Assembly: GCF_037991315.1 (NCBI RefSeq)
Contig: NZ_CP150300.1
Span: forward strand, 2,728,001-2,792,000
Source: Paenibacillus sp. FSL H8-0079
GTDB lineage: Bacteria > Bacillota > Bacilli > Paenibacillales > Paenibacillaceae
Length of the DNA: 64,000 nt
Direction of reading: 5' to 3'
Part shown: piece by piece, positions 41,923-51,841 of the stretch
How positions within the stretch are numbered: the stretch's first letter is position 1
Layout of the letters: each line of letters starts with the position of its first letter
Program-made: the position numbers and the translations under genes
The notes under the pieces: generated by a model
Seen by the model: the letters and a program-made list of their open reading frames with translations, nothing else
Database searches by the model: none
Told to the model about the DNA's origin: nothing

Positions 41923-43941
41923 ATGGCAATCGATAAAAAACAGGTTGAGGAGATCGTCCGGGCAGTTGGCGGCAAAGAGAATATTGAAGCTGCTACGCAC
42001 TGTGTTACACGACTCCGGTTTGCCTTGTATGATGAGAGTAAAGTGGATACCGAAAGTCTGGATCAGAATGATCTGGTCAAAGGACAGTTCTCTTCCCAAG
42101 GACAATTCCAGGTCGTTATCGGGCCTGGTCTGGTGGATAAGGTCTATGATGAGATGATTCAGATCACCGGGGGAGATCGTTCTTCCAAGGATGATGTGAA
42201 GGCCGTTGCTGGTAAAAAGCAAAATCCAATTCAGCGAGCAATTAAAACACTCTCGGATATTTTCATTCCGATCTTGCCTGCAATCATTACGGCAGGTCTT
42301 TTGCTCGGGATTAACAATATTCTGACAGGTCCAGGCATTTTCTTTGATGGAAAATCACTGGTGGATGTCTATCCAGCCTGGAAGGATCTTGCGTCCATCA
42401 TTAATACGATCGCGAGTACAGCCTTTACGTTCCTGCCGGCTCTAATTGGTTGGGCAGCTGTAAAAAGGTTCGGCGGCAGTCCGTTGCTCGGGATTGTGCT
42501 TGGTCTCATTCTGGTACATCCCGATCTGCTGAGTGCATATGGTTACGCTGATGCCGTGAATAATGGCACGGTGCCAACATGGAATCTGTTCGGTTGGGAG
42601 ATTGAGAAGATCGGTTATCAAGGGCAGGTTCTGCCGGTACTGGTATCGGCCTATCTGCTTGCGAAGATGGAGATTTTCCTGAATAAAAGGGTCCATGATT
42701 CGATTAAACTGCTGGTCGTTGCACCAGTCACGTTGCTGATTACCGGATTCCTGGCCTTCACGATCATTGGACCAGTTACATTTGCCATTGCGAATGCAAT
42801 TACTTCCGGCTTGATCTATGTTTACGATTCATACGCGGCGCTGGGTGGTCTGATCTACGGTGGTCTATACGCTTTGCTTGTTATCACCGGTATGCATCAC
42901 ACGTTCCTCGCGGTCGATGTTCAGCTCATTGGTAGTCAGGGTGGTACGTTCCTGTGGCCGATGCTGGCATTGTCCAACATCGCACAAGGTTCGGCGGCAC
43001 TTGCGATGATGCTTGTCCTGCGTGAGAAGAAAATGAGAGGACTTGCGGCAACGTCCTCGGTGTCGGCCTTCCTCGGGGTAACCGAGCCGGCAATCTTCGG
43101 AGTGAATATCCGTTACCGTTATCCATTTATCTTCGGTATGATCGGTTCCGCGATTGGTGGTGTGCTGCTGACGATGAATAATGTTCAGGCAACCTCCATC
43201 GGTGTAGGTGGCGTACCTGGATTCCTGTCGATTTTCCCTAACAAATGGGGCGTCTTCTTCATCGGCATGGCGATCGTCCTGGTTGTACCGTTTGTACTGA
43301 CCGTTATTTTTGGTAGAGCCAAACTTAGAAAAGAAGATCGTAGTGAAAGCAATGAAACCGTTGCTGAGCCTAAAGCAGCTACATCACAGTCTGCTTCGGG
43401 CGTTACCTCTTCGACTGGAAATTCAGATCCGAACCAGCGCACTCGTAGTGCAGCTCAAGTAGGGGATGAAGCCGTGAATACACTGGAAATCATGGCGCCA
43501 TTAACAGGCCAGGCCGTTTCACTGGAGCAAGTGCCTGATCCGGCTTTTGCCGAGAAACAAATGGGTGAGGGTGTAGCGATTGAGCCTTCCGGCAACGTGG
43601 TAGTTGCCCCGTTTGATGCTCAGGTAGCTCATGTAATCAAGAGTAAACATGCGGTGATTCTTGAACACGCGAGTGGATTACAAGTTCTGATCCATGTCGG
43701 GATTAATACAGTATCCCTCAAAGGTGAAGGCTTCAACATGCATGTGGAAGCTGGTGAGCATGTAAAGGCTGGACAAAAGCTGTTGGAGTTTGATCGTAAG
43801 GTAATTGAAGATGCGGGATACCCGCTGATTACACCGATTATCATTCCAGATGGTCAGGATATGGTTGAACGGGTGGAAGTCACGACAGGGGATGTTACAT
43901 CTAATCAAAATGGTGTGTTGAAGGTTCATCTGAAAGGTTAA
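41923..43941 (+). CDS. treP: Trehalose-specific PTS transporter, EIIBC with fused EIIA
   Basis: A 672-residue membrane permease that imports and phosphorylates trehalose. The order is EIIB (phosphocysteine Cys27 in EAATHCVTRLRF), EIIC (about ten helices; MHHTFLAVDVQLIG, GVTEPAIFGVN), a Ser/Thr/Ala/Gln-rich linker (about 470-525), then a glucose-type EIIA (phosphohistidine His591 in VLIHVGINTVSLKGEGF). B. subtilis TreP has no EIIA and borrows that of PtsG; this protein carries its own. Specificity for trehalose is inferred from cotranscription with treC. Confidence 0.93.
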   Translation: MAIDKKQVEEIVRAVGGKENIEAATHCVTRLRFALYDESKVDTESLDQNDLVKGQFSSQGQFQVVIGPGLVDKVYDEMIQITGGDRSSKDDVKAVAGKKQNPIQRAIKTLSDIFIPILPAIITAGLLLGINNILTGPGIFFDGKSLVDVYPAWKDLASIINTIASTAFTFLPALIGWAAVKRFGGSPLLGIVLGLILVHPDLLSAYGYADAVNNGTVPTWNLFGWEIEKIGYQGQVLPVLVSAYLLAKMEIFLNKRVHDSIKLLVVAPVTLLITGFLAFTIIGPVTFAIANAITSGLIYVYDSYAALGGLIYGGLYALLVITGMHHTFLAVDVQLIGSQGGTFLWPMLALSNIAQGSAALAMMLVLREKKMRGLAATSSVSAFLGVTEPAIFGVNIRYRYPFIFGMIGSAIGGVLLTMNNVQATSIGVGGVPGFLSIFPNKWGVFFIGMAIVLVVPFVLTVIFGRAKLRKEDRSESNETVAEPKAATSQSASGVTSSTGNSDPNQRTRSAAQVGDEAVNTLEIMAPLTGQAVSLEQVPDPAFAEKQMGEGVAIEPSGNVVVAPFDAQVAHVIKSKHAVILEHASGLQVLIHVGINTVSLKGEGFNMHVEAGEHVKAGQKLLEFDRKVIEDAGYPLITPIIIPDGQDMVERVEVTTGDVTSNQNGVLKVHLKG

Positions 43942-43959
43942 TTGAGAATAACAACAGGA

Positions 43960-43990
43960 TGGGGGCTGCGTGATGCGCAGCTCCTTTTTT
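43960..43990 (+). terminator. Rho-independent terminator of the tre operon
   Basis: GGGGCTGCG-TGAT-GCGCAGCTCC hairpin followed by six T. Confidence 0.92.
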
Positions 43991-44171
43991 GTTGTGAGAT
44001 CGTTATTTCCATAGTTATCATGGTAAACTGTATATAAAATGGAAGAATCACATTTTTAAAATAATGGTTACTAGAAGGTAACGTCTGACAAAGCAAGCTT
44101 CAGGCATGTTCGAGTCGTGGCATTCATATGGTGGAGAAAGAGATCCTAGTCAATCGATGAGGAGGAGAGCC

Positions 44172-45020
44172 ATGACACGTATTGCGGTGATGGTCATTCA
44201 TGGGCTGGGTATGCGGAAGGCTGGGTACGCGGACAAGCTGATTGCTTGTTTGCATAAGGAATTGGACAAGGTGATGGTCTTGCCTGGAGCCTCGAAACAG
44301 ATGCTGGATATCGAACCTGTATATTGGGCGGATGTATTTGAGGAGCGGGAAGAGGCGCTGTTTCAACAGCTCGTCAGCTCTCCGGGATTGAATTACCAGA
44401 CATTGCGCCGGTTTGTCATCCATTACCTGGCTGATGCGGTTGCTTATCAACCGGTGGAGAATCAAGGCCATAACTATGATGCCGTACATCGAACGTTGAA
44501 TCAGGCGCTGCATACCCTTGCACAGCGTAACGGACCAGAGGCTCCGCTCTGTGTGGTTGCTCATAGTTTGGGTGCCGTAATCGCCAGTAACTTCTTCTAC
44601 GATCTGCAATATCCGTCCAGTCGTGTTCCTGAGATTGTGGATGTGAACGCGGCTTTGGAGCGGGGGGACACCCTGACCCATTTTTACTCGTTTGGTACAA
44701 CCCTGCCCTTATGGAGTTTGCGTTATCATGACTTTAGTCGCCCGATTCAGGTGCCCTCCTCCCATGTGAATCACTATTATGCCGGGCTGGAAGGGGAATG
44801 GGTGAACTTCTATGACCGGGATGATATTCTGGGTTATCCGCTGCGTCCCATTGATCCGGCTTATGAGAAAGCCGTGAAAGAAGATATTGAAGTGAACTCT
44901 GGGGGCTTGGCTTTGAGCTGGAATCCACTAAGTCATGGGGGGTATTTTTCCAATCGAAGCATGAATCGGAGAATCGCGCAGGGGCTGGCTCGAACCTGGA
45001 CCTGGATAAATCGTTCATAA
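44172..45020 (+). CDS. Alpha/beta hydrolase-fold protein
   Basis: A 282-residue soluble protein with the lipase-type nucleophile elbow VVAHSLGAVIASN and an N-terminal VMVIHGLGMRK oxyanion segment. No signal peptide is present. Catalytic acid and histidine cannot be assigned with confidence (HGGYF near the end is a candidate). GAGGAGGAG supports ATG 44172; the frame back to 44106 has no site. It could be an esterase, lipase or a non-enzymatic relative. It is followed by the cysteine-cluster gene after 94 bases. Confidence 0.8.
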   Translation: MTRIAVMVIHGLGMRKAGYADKLIACLHKELDKVMVLPGASKQMLDIEPVYWADVFEEREEALFQQLVSSPGLNYQTLRRFVIHYLADAVAYQPVENQGHNYDAVHRTLNQALHTLAQRNGPEAPLCVVAHSLGAVIASNFFYDLQYPSSRVPEIVDVNAALERGDTLTHFYSFGTTLPLWSLRYHDFSRPIQVPSSHVNHYYAGLEGEWVNFYDRDDILGYPLRPIDPAYEKAVKEDIEVNSGGLALSWNPLSHGGYFSNRSMNRRIAQGLARTWTWINRS

Positions 45021-45114
45021 TTAAGAGGTTCTATCTTCATCCCATCTTCTTGGTACTGAAAACCGGTCTTTTTGAACACGCATTTAAGTGTATTGAAATT
45101 AGGAGGGAATATGT

Positions 45115-45378
45115 ATGGAATGCAGGACAGGCTGTGCCGCATGTTGTATCGCGATTTCCATATCATCACCGATACCGGGCATGGCTCATGGCAAGCCGGC
45201 AGGTGTACGCTGTGTGCAGCTTACGGATGATAATCGCTGCGGAATTTTTGGCCAAAAAGAGCGTCCTGCGGTATGCAGTGGATTGCAGGCTGAGGAAGAG
45301 ATGTGTGGTAGCACCGATCAGGAAGCCTTTGATATTCTAACCTGGTTGGAGCAAGAAACTGCACCAAAGGTAATGTGA
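45115..45378 (+). CDS. YkgJ-type cysteine cluster protein (UPF0153)
   Basis: An 87-residue protein with the pattern CRTGCAACC near the N-terminus and later single cysteines (RCVQL, RCGIFG, VCSG, MCGS), fitting the YkgJ/UPF0153 zinc or iron-sulfur cluster family. Function is unknown. AGGAGGG lies 7 bases upstream of the start. Confidence 0.88.
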   Translation: MECRTGCAACCIAISISSPIPGMAHGKPAGVRCVQLTDDNRCGIFGQKERPAVCSGLQAEEEMCGSTDQEAFDILTWLEQETAPKVM

Positions 45379-45406
45379 GTATTGCTGAAGATGAGTCTGT
45401 ACAAAT

Positions 45407-45453
45407 AAAAGAGAGTATCCGCAGGATGTGATATCAAGTGGATACTCTCTTTG
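45407..45453. terminator. Bidirectional terminator between convergent genes
   Basis: AAAGAGAGTATCC and GGATACTCTCTTT form a 13-bp perfect stem, serving the cysteine-cluster gene on the plus strand and the AbrB-family gene on the minus strand. Confidence 0.85.
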
Positions 45454-45477
45454 TCATGGAATCGGGGCAAAAAATAG

Positions 45478-46593
45478 TCATTGAAGTGAGGGATCTGCTT
45501 TCTTTCTTTTCAACATATGTACGAGAATCATCTTCAGTACGGAAGAGACGATGAAGAAAATAAACAGGATGCGAAACAATTGATATCCGGATACAACCGA
45601 AAGATCGGCATTCACTTCATGTGCCATGATACTCATCTGATCCATGCCGCCAGGGGCCATACTGAGTAGTGAGGTAGCCGCCGAGAGAGAGAACACATTC
45701 ATTAACAGATAACTCAATCCAAGCGCACCAGCAATGAGCAGCACACTGCTAATCACCGCTAGGGTCACCGTCTGCGCTTTACGTTGCAACTGTTCCGGCT
45801 TGAGCATCAGTCCAACGTGACTGCCAATCATCAATTGCGATACGTTCAGCAGGGATGTTGGCAGACTTGGCGTGTGCAGCGTTGTGCTTATTTGAATGAC
45901 ACACATGACGATCATGGGACCCAGCATAAAGGCCGTCGGAAACCGGAGTTTGCGTGCAATCCACGCACCCGCTACACAGAGCGGGGCATAGAGGAGAATC
46001 TCGGGGAAAAGAGCACCCCACGTTGCTATATCAATGAGCGGCTGACCTGAACCGCCACCTGCGGTACCTCCAATCCACGGACTGAACAGCAAGAACGGAA
46101 CACAGAAGACGATCATGATTAGCCGAGTCACCTGCAAAAAGGTAACCAGCGTCAGATTGATGGATTTCATCTCTTCTGCAAGGGACACCATCTGGGAGAG
46201 TCCTCCTGGAATGCTGCCAACCAGCAGAGAAGGAAAGTCAAAATCAGTCACCCTTGAAGCGATGTAGGCCGTAATTACACACAATCCGATTAAAAGCAGG
46301 GTCATCAGCAGCATCATGGGAAGTTGTTGCAGAATGCCGTGCAGTGCCTCTTCTGTTAAGGTGAGTCCAATCGAATAGCCAACGATCAGAATGCCATAGT
46401 CCCGAATGGAGGCAGGCCACATGAGGGGCCATTTGGCGACTTGGGAGCCAAGCAGCATAAATACCATTGGCCCGAGCAACCACGGGATTGGTGTATGAAT
46501 GACTGTGAACAGCAATCCGCCAAGAACAGAGACACCCAGACTAAGAAAAAACCGAAAGACAACGTGGGAACCAAGCTTGCGCATCAGTTCCAT
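45478..46593 (-). CDS. AbrB-family membrane protein (putative ammonia monooxygenase/transporter family)
   Basis: A 371-residue membrane protein with ten or so helices and an internal duplication: PIPWLLGPMVFMLLGSQVA in the first half and FPTAFMLGPMIVMC in the second, each followed by a DYG..IVGYSIG / LMIGSHVGLML-type segment. This is the AbrB/PF05145 family, unrelated to the transition-state regulator AbrB. Substrate unknown. It is the last of three minus-strand genes (methyltransferase, MFS, this). Confidence 0.85.
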   Translation of the reverse strand: MELMRKLGSHVVFRFFLSLGVSVLGGLLFTVIHTPIPWLLGPMVFMLLGSQVAKWPLMWPASIRDYGILIVGYSIGLTLTEEALHGILQQLPMMLLMTLLLIGLCVITAYIASRVTDFDFPSLLVGSIPGGLSQMVSLAEEMKSINLTLVTFLQVTRLIMIVFCVPFLLFSPWIGGTAGGGSGQPLIDIATWGALFPEILLYAPLCVAGAWIARKLRFPTAFMLGPMIVMCVIQISTTLHTPSLPTSLLNVSQLMIGSHVGLMLKPEQLQRKAQTVTLAVISSVLLIAGALGLSYLLMNVFSLSAATSLLSMAPGGMDQMSIMAHEVNADLSVVSGYQLFRILFIFFIVSSVLKMILVHMLKRKKADPSLQ

Positions 46594-46741
46594 CCGTTTA
46601 GCCTACCGGTTGAATGAGGTGGTATGAGATTCAGGTATGCATTCAGGTTTAATGAAGGATTCATGTTCATGTGTGATCACTCCTGATGATGAGATACATT
46701 GCGTTATCTGCGGAACAACCAGACTGCTACTGTTCAACTCA

Positions 46742-48052
46742 TTAAGATCCTGCGTGAGCCGTAGCGGAAGGTTTGGGTTCTCTGAACATTACAAAGTACA
46801 TCAGTGATGAAATAACGTATAGACAGCCTGTGATGCTGAATGTGATCGCGTAACCCCAATACGTTCCGTACGTGGTTACCAGATAGGATTGGACAGGTCC
46901 CATGGTCGCCCAACCTATCATGAACGCGGTCTGCATCAGTGAATTGGCTATGCCGCGGCGTTTGTCCGAGATCCGATCCACCAGTATCGCTGAATGAATG
47001 GGATTGGCTGCGTTCATCAATGCTTGTCTGAATAAGAAACTGAGCGAAGCGATGAACAACAGATTGGTGAAGCCTGTTAATAGAAGGAAGGGCAGCGACA
47101 TGACCTGGAAAATGACAACGGCTCTTACGCTTCCGACCTTTGCCGCCAAGGTAGGACCAATCAGCATGGATACAATCGTCATAATCTGACCAAGTGCAAT
47201 TAGTAAGCTCATGCCGCTCAGAGAAACCGAGAATCGATTGGTGAAATACAGATTCAGATACGGTACAACCAGTCCGGAACCTAATCCAATTAACAACTGA
47301 GTCACTATAAACTGACCAATCAGTCGGGAATCTTTTTTCTTCGTGATCGAATCGTCCGTGCTTGGGGTATTTGTTGAACTTTCTTTTAGATCCGCATTGG
47401 GTTGAAGAACGGGTTGCGCCGGAATCGTGGTCTGCGGAGCAGCCTTGCCTTCGGTTACAAATAACAGTGGAATAAATGCAGCTAGTGTTGCTGCACCACC
47501 GACAAATAAAACCGTCTGCAATCCGGTCACTTTGGCGAGTCCTGCCGTATGTAACAAATCTGCGAATACACCGCCACCCAGGCTACCAAGAACCTGGGAA
47601 GCCAGCACAAGGGATGAATAATAACTGAACATTTTCAGCCGCTGGCTTTTTTTGACGTTTTCCGCCAGATAAGGAATGGCCAGTACTTGGAACACCCCAG
47701 CGAAAAGGCCAGAGAATACCGCGAACCAAATCAGTCCTGTAGCCGAATAATCGAAGGAGCGTCCGATCAGAAAGATTCCACTGAATAACGCCCCGGTAAT
47801 GAGTAATCGCTTACGGCTGAACAGATCACCGCATAGACCGATAGGAACAAACATAATGGCTGTTGCGAGTGATTGAATACTTACAATCTGGCCGTTCATT
47901 GTATCATTATAGCCCAGACCCTGAATGTACAGATTGTACAAGACAGAGAACATGCCATTTCCGATCTGATACAGAATGCTTGCCAGGAAAAACAGTTGAA
48001 TATTGCGGGACCAGCCGCGAATTTCATCATGAATATGTCGTAAAACTCTCAA
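46742..48052 (-). CDS. Major facilitator superfamily transporter
   Basis: A 436-residue permease with twelve predicted helices and a large polar central loop (Ala/Pro/Gln-rich, ending TKKKDSRLIGQ). The loop-2 signature is LCGDLFSRKRLLITG, with DRISDKRRGIANSLMQ in the second half. Start is TTG 48052 after TGGAGGG on the minus strand. Substrate unknown; drug or sugar export is possible. It lies 77 bases after the methyltransferase gene, probably in the same transcript. Confidence 0.88.
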   Translation of the reverse strand: MRVLRHIHDEIRGWSRNIQLFFLASILYQIGNGMFSVLYNLYIQGLGYNDTMNGQIVSIQSLATAIMFVPIGLCGDLFSRKRLLITGALFSGIFLIGRSFDYSATGLIWFAVFSGLFAGVFQVLAIPYLAENVKKSQRLKMFSYYSSLVLASQVLGSLGGGVFADLLHTAGLAKVTGLQTVLFVGGAATLAAFIPLLFVTEGKAAPQTTIPAQPVLQPNADLKESSTNTPSTDDSITKKKDSRLIGQFIVTQLLIGLGSGLVVPYLNLYFTNRFSVSLSGMSLLIALGQIMTIVSMLIGPTLAAKVGSVRAVVIFQVMSLPFLLLTGFTNLLFIASLSFLFRQALMNAANPIHSAILVDRISDKRRGIANSLMQTAFMIGWATMGPVQSYLVTTYGTYWGYAITFSITGCLYVISSLMYFVMFREPKPSATAHAGS

Positions 48053-48129
48053 GTGGTTCCCTCCAGTCTGCCTGTGCAGTGATTCCAGTTTAACAGGAAA
48101 GGAGAATTTGCGGAAGAATTGACCACTGT

Positions 48130-48834
48130 TTATTTTGGTATAGGGGTATCAATCACACGAGCGATGACGAAACCATCGTAACCTTTGCTACCGACGGTTT
48201 GCAGTGCTGTAGCTTCAAGCCGGGGGTTACTGGAAATCAACTGCAGGAAGGATCGAACGCCCTGAACTCTGGGGTCCGTGCTGTCTGCACGGATCACTTC
48301 ACCGTCCCTGACGATATTATCACCAATAATAAGACTCCCCGGCCGAGTCAGTCGCAGGGCCCATCTCAGATAATCGGGATTACTGGGTTTGTCAGCATCG
48401 ATGAAGATCATATCAAACGGTTCCCTGTATTCTTCCTGAACATCGGGAAGGGTGGTCAGGGCAGGACCAACTCTCAGGTCAACCTTGTGCATCAGTCCTG
48501 CTCGTGTGAGATTGGCTTTGGCCAAGTCCGCATGGTGTGGTTCGGATTCCAGTGAGACAATGCGTCCGTGTTCAGGCAGTGCTCTTGCCATCCAGATGGT
48601 ACTGTATCCACCCAGTGTGCCGATTTCAAGTACACGGGATGCGCCTTGGATTTGAAGCAGAAGTTGGAGTAACTTTCCTTGATTTGGTGTTACGTCATGA
48701 GCGGGCAGACCAGCTTTGGCATTGGTTTGCAGTGTTTGCTCCAACAAGGTATCCGAGGGAATCAGCAGATTATTCATGTAGTCGTCGACTTGGGTCCAGG
48801 TATGCTGTAGGTTGGTCGTATTTATATTTTTCAT
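48130..48834 (-). CDS. SAM-dependent O-methyltransferase
   Basis: A 234-residue methyltransferase of the caffeoyl-CoA/catechol type (methyltransferase family 3). The SAM site is VLEIGTLGGYSTIWMARAL, followed by VSLESEPHHADLAKANLTRAG, the metal site MIFIDADKPSNPDYLRWAL and GSLIIGDNIVRDGEV. It should methylate a hydroxyl of a small aromatic or similar acceptor using a divalent metal. ATG 48834 has AAAGGAA upstream; the longer frame to 48882 lacks a site. It is transcribed divergently from a LysR gene 139 bases away, which may control it. Confidence 0.9.
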   Translation of the reverse strand: MKNINTTNLQHTWTQVDDYMNNLLIPSDTLLEQTLQTNAKAGLPAHDVTPNQGKLLQLLLQIQGASRVLEIGTLGGYSTIWMARALPEHGRIVSLESEPHHADLAKANLTRAGLMHKVDLRVGPALTTLPDVQEEYREPFDMIFIDADKPSNPDYLRWALRLTRPGSLIIGDNIVRDGEVIRADSTDPRVQGVRSFLQLISSNPRLEATALQTVGSKGYDGFVIARVIDTPIPK

Positions 48835-48973
48835 GTTCACATGTTCCTTTCCTTGTCTCTTGTATTGGATTTCATAATTCAACTATAAACGGAGTTGATA
48901 TATAAATAAAATATATAATATGTATGTTAATATAACTTTAGATTATGTATTTGACGTGGAAGAGGTGTAGCAC

Positions 48974-49870
48974 ATGAATCTGCATGGTTTACGATTATTT
49001 CATGCCATTGTGAGATATGGCGGAGTCACTCGTGCCGCAGAGGAACTTAATATTAGTCAGCCTGCGGTATCTTCTCAAGTGAAGAAGTTTGAACGTGAGC
49101 TGGGTATCCGACTTTTTGCTTCGGAGGGAAGAAGATTGGTGCTTACGGATGCCGGGATGCAGTTAACAGGTTATGCCGAGCGTCTGTTCATGCTGGAGCA
49201 GGATGTCGAGAATTTTGTGCAGGATTTTCGGGAGGGAAAGAAAGGAATGATCCGTCTTACGGCAACCTACTTGCCTTCGAATTTTCTGTTGCCGGGCTGG
49301 ATTGCGCGGTTTAAGCAAATGCACGAGGATGTGGAGATTGTTGTTAGCACAACCAACACCCGGATGGCGTTTGACCAATTACTTCGTTATGAGGCAGAGA
49401 TTGCAGTGTATGGTGGAAGTGGCATTACACATGCAGGTGTCCAATGGGATGAATTGTTTGACGATGAGATGTGGTTTGTTGTGCACCCTGACCATCCGTA
49501 TGCGGGCAAAGAAATCGAGCTGCATGAGATGATGGCAGAACCGTTCATCATGCGCGAAGAAGGCAGTGCCACGCGTGAGCGACTCGTTTCCCTATGCACA
49601 ACAAATAACCTGGCCGCTCCCCGCATTGCGCTTCAGTTCAACGGGCTGAACGAAACGATTAGTGCGGTGAAGGCAGGTTATGGGGCCAACTTTATATCTT
49701 CTTTGGTTGTGAACGAAGATGTGCAGCAAGGCAGGCTGGCACGTGTGCTCGTTCGTGGTGTACAGCTGAGAAATACGGTTGCTGTGTGTACACGAGCCGG
49801 GGAGGTATTATCGCCTGCTGCACAGCATCTGGTCAATCTTATCCGCCAAGAAGCTGCTTTGATGAAATAA
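48974..49870 (+). CDS. LysR-family transcriptional regulator
   Basis: A 298-residue regulator with the winged helix at the N-terminus (HAIVRYGGVTRAAEELNISQPAVSSQVKKFE) and a periplasmic-binding-like effector domain (PDHPYAGKEIELHEM, GYGANFISSLVV). LysR proteins usually control the divergent neighbour, here the O-methyltransferase with the MFS and AbrB genes. The intergenic DNA (48835-48973) is very AT-rich, and I could not fix a T-N11-A site. Start after AGAGGTG. Confidence 0.93.
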   Translation: MNLHGLRLFHAIVRYGGVTRAAEELNISQPAVSSQVKKFERELGIRLFASEGRRLVLTDAGMQLTGYAERLFMLEQDVENFVQDFREGKKGMIRLTATYLPSNFLLPGWIARFKQMHEDVEIVVSTTNTRMAFDQLLRYEAEIAVYGGSGITHAGVQWDELFDDEMWFVVHPDHPYAGKEIELHEMMAEPFIMREEGSATRERLVSLCTTNNLAAPRIALQFNGLNETISAVKAGYGANFISSLVVNEDVQQGRLARVLVRGVQLRNTVAVCTRAGEVLSPAAQHLVNLIRQEAALMK

Positions 49871-49920
49871 AAAGTGCGATTAGACTTAAACATGAATAGG
49901 TTGCTTTTCGTTTATTAGCA

Positions 49921-50637
49921 TTAACCTTCGCTTTGTTGTGAAGTTCCCCATGCATGTAATCGGGCATACAGGGTTATGCCGCCAGTGATCAGGACAGGAA
50001 TCCAGACTGCGATCATGGGCACACGGTGAAACAGCAATGCGGCTGCAATGACGCCGACCAAATAGATAACAACAGCACCCGCACGGAGGTAGGAGTCTGT
50101 AGATAAGGCTTTGACCAGCGATCGGATATTGGCATGTCGCAGCCTCTTAAGGATGCTTACGGTATCCTCAACCACAGCGGCCAGATTATTGGTGAGCACG
50201 GTTGTTGAAATGCCGGCAATTCCAATTCGGCGTGCAGCAGTCGTTTGCATTCCCATTGCGATAGCTAGTATGACAATTAACAGATAAGACAGTTGTTCTG
50301 AGTAGGGACTAATCATGGCGATCGCGAACAGCAGGAGCAATATGCTTTCAACAGTAAATACGGCTGTGACCTTGGAGGACCAGCCATTTTTGGTCTGCAC
50401 ATGTCCAACCATATGTGCTGCAATGGCATTGCCGGCAATAAAACCGATGAGAGCAAGCAGTGACCGCAGCACGACAAATTCCTGCGCACGTGCGATGGCA
50501 ATACCGAGCAGTACAATATTTCCCGTCATATTGGCTGTGAGCACATGCCCCAGTCCCAGATATCCGATCAGGTCCACCATTCCCGCAGACATACAGAGTA
50601 GGAGCATGGCGTATTTTTGGAGGGTACTTTGATTCAT
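49921..50637 (-). CDS. YoaK/DUF1275 family membrane protein
   Basis: A 238-residue membrane protein with six or so helices and the DUF1275 signature GMVDLIGYLGLGHVLTANMTGN and AMGMQTTAARRIGIAGISTTVLTNN. Its function is unknown; some relatives are suggested to be transporters. ATG 50637 is chosen because AAAGGA lies 8 bases upstream; the frame continues to 50691. Confidence 0.88.
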   Translation of the reverse strand: MNQSTLQKYAMLLLCMSAGMVDLIGYLGLGHVLTANMTGNIVLLGIAIARAQEFVVLRSLLALIGFIAGNAIAAHMVGHVQTKNGWSSKVTAVFTVESILLLLFAIAMISPYSEQLSYLLIVILAIAMGMQTTAARRIGIAGISTTVLTNNLAAVVEDTVSILKRLRHANIRSLVKALSTDSYLRAGAVVIYLVGVIAAALLFHRVPMIAVWIPVLITGGITLYARLHAWGTSQQSEG

Positions 50638-50721
50638 CAGATCCATCCTTTCAAAAAAACGTAACCCCTCCAGTATACAGCCATAGAGCATGATTCTTCA
50701 AAATGAAATTCATGGCGCGGA

Positions 50722-51600
50722 CTATGGTGCTGTAAGCCAATTGAACATATTGTTCACCGCTGCCTCATGTATTCTCTCGTGAAAATGATGATCCTGGCCG
50801 CCATAGGCGTGAAACGTAACGTTCGCACCTCCGCGCTTCAGCCAGTGATACATTCGAGTTCCGTGACTATAGTTCACCTGTGTATCTGATGTGCCGTGCA
50901 TGATGAGCACAGGACAAGAGAGTTTGTTTGCATTTGACAGGGGAGAACGGGCGAGATAAGCTTCGGGAATTGCGCGTGGGGTACCACCCAGAACCCGTTT
51001 CAAAGTGCGTCTCAGGTCGGTTCGTTCATGGTAAGTGCGTTCGACATCGGCGACACCGCTCCAGAGAACTAGCTTATGTACTTGATCAGGTCCCTCATTG
51101 TAGGCAGTTGCGGTATGTACGGCATTAATGGCTCCACGAGAGAAGCCCATTAACGATATCCGGGTCGAGTCGGCAAAAGGCAAACGTTGCACCAGCCGGT
51201 AAGCGGCATGCACATCTTCGGCATCTCTTCCGCCATACTCGTCACGGCCTTCACCGCCTTCGTTACCACGATAGGATGGAGCGAACACGATATAACCTTT
51301 CTGTACAAATTGCTCAAGCCAAACGGTATTAACCCCGCCATAGTTGCCAAGTCCGCCGCGGCAATAGATCAGAACCGGCCACTGTTCCGGTATATTATCC
51401 GTATCATGCATAGTTGCAGCATGATAGTGGCTGGCGAGCGGTTGCAGATGTAGAGATGTATGTATGGAAGTGAATTCCGGAAAGGCAGAGGAGACAGAGC
51501 CGGGATGAGAAGTTTCATATGCTGTGAGAGCAGATAACGAACAATCTCGTGGCAGGAATAAATAAGCTTTAACCCGAAGCGTATCGGACGAATACGTCAC
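50722..51600 (-). CDS. Alpha/beta hydrolase, prolyl oligopeptidase-like (S9-type)
   Basis: A 292-residue protein with the nucleophile GFSRGA, acid HGTSDTQV and base GQDHHFH in the right order for a serine hydrolase of the S9/dienelactone type. The mid part (FAPSYRGNEGGEGRDEYGG) is typical of S9-related acyl-peptidase-like esterases. The start is uncertain: GTG 51600 is listed, but AGAGGTGG lies further upstream and an ATT or CTG start a few codons earlier cannot be excluded. Substrate unknown. Confidence 0.82.
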   Translation of the reverse strand: MTYSSDTLRVKAYLFLPRDCSLSALTAYETSHPGSVSSAFPEFTSIHTSLHLQPLASHYHAATMHDTDNIPEQWPVLIYCRGGLGNYGGVNTVWLEQFVQKGYIVFAPSYRGNEGGEGRDEYGGRDAEDVHAAYRLVQRLPFADSTRISLMGFSRGAINAVHTATAYNEGPDQVHKLVLWSGVADVERTYHERTDLRRTLKRVLGGTPRAIPEAYLARSPLSNANKLSCPVLIMHGTSDTQVNYSHGTRMYHWLKRGGANVTFHAYGGQDHHFHERIHEAAVNNMFNWLTAP

Positions 51601-51841
51601 TTGATAGAGCAGGGAAATCCACCTCTTTTATTCGTAATATCGTGCCAAATGACAGGGATACTTCTATAGGATGCACGTAAAATAAGTTGCCATACCTTCC
51701 AGGCTGAATCGGCAGCCCGAATGTAAGAAATTCGTTTATTGGCTCCATATGATTTATAATGGTTCAGGAGACATGTGGATTGACCGCTGTCCTCATATTT
51801 ATAAAACTAACTTTAGTGTGCAGAAAGAAAGGGAGAAAGCT

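Noticed and set aside
48835..48973. LysR operator in the AT-rich divergent region
   Set aside because: Many T-N11-A matches occur by chance in such AT-rich DNA, so no single site could be supported.
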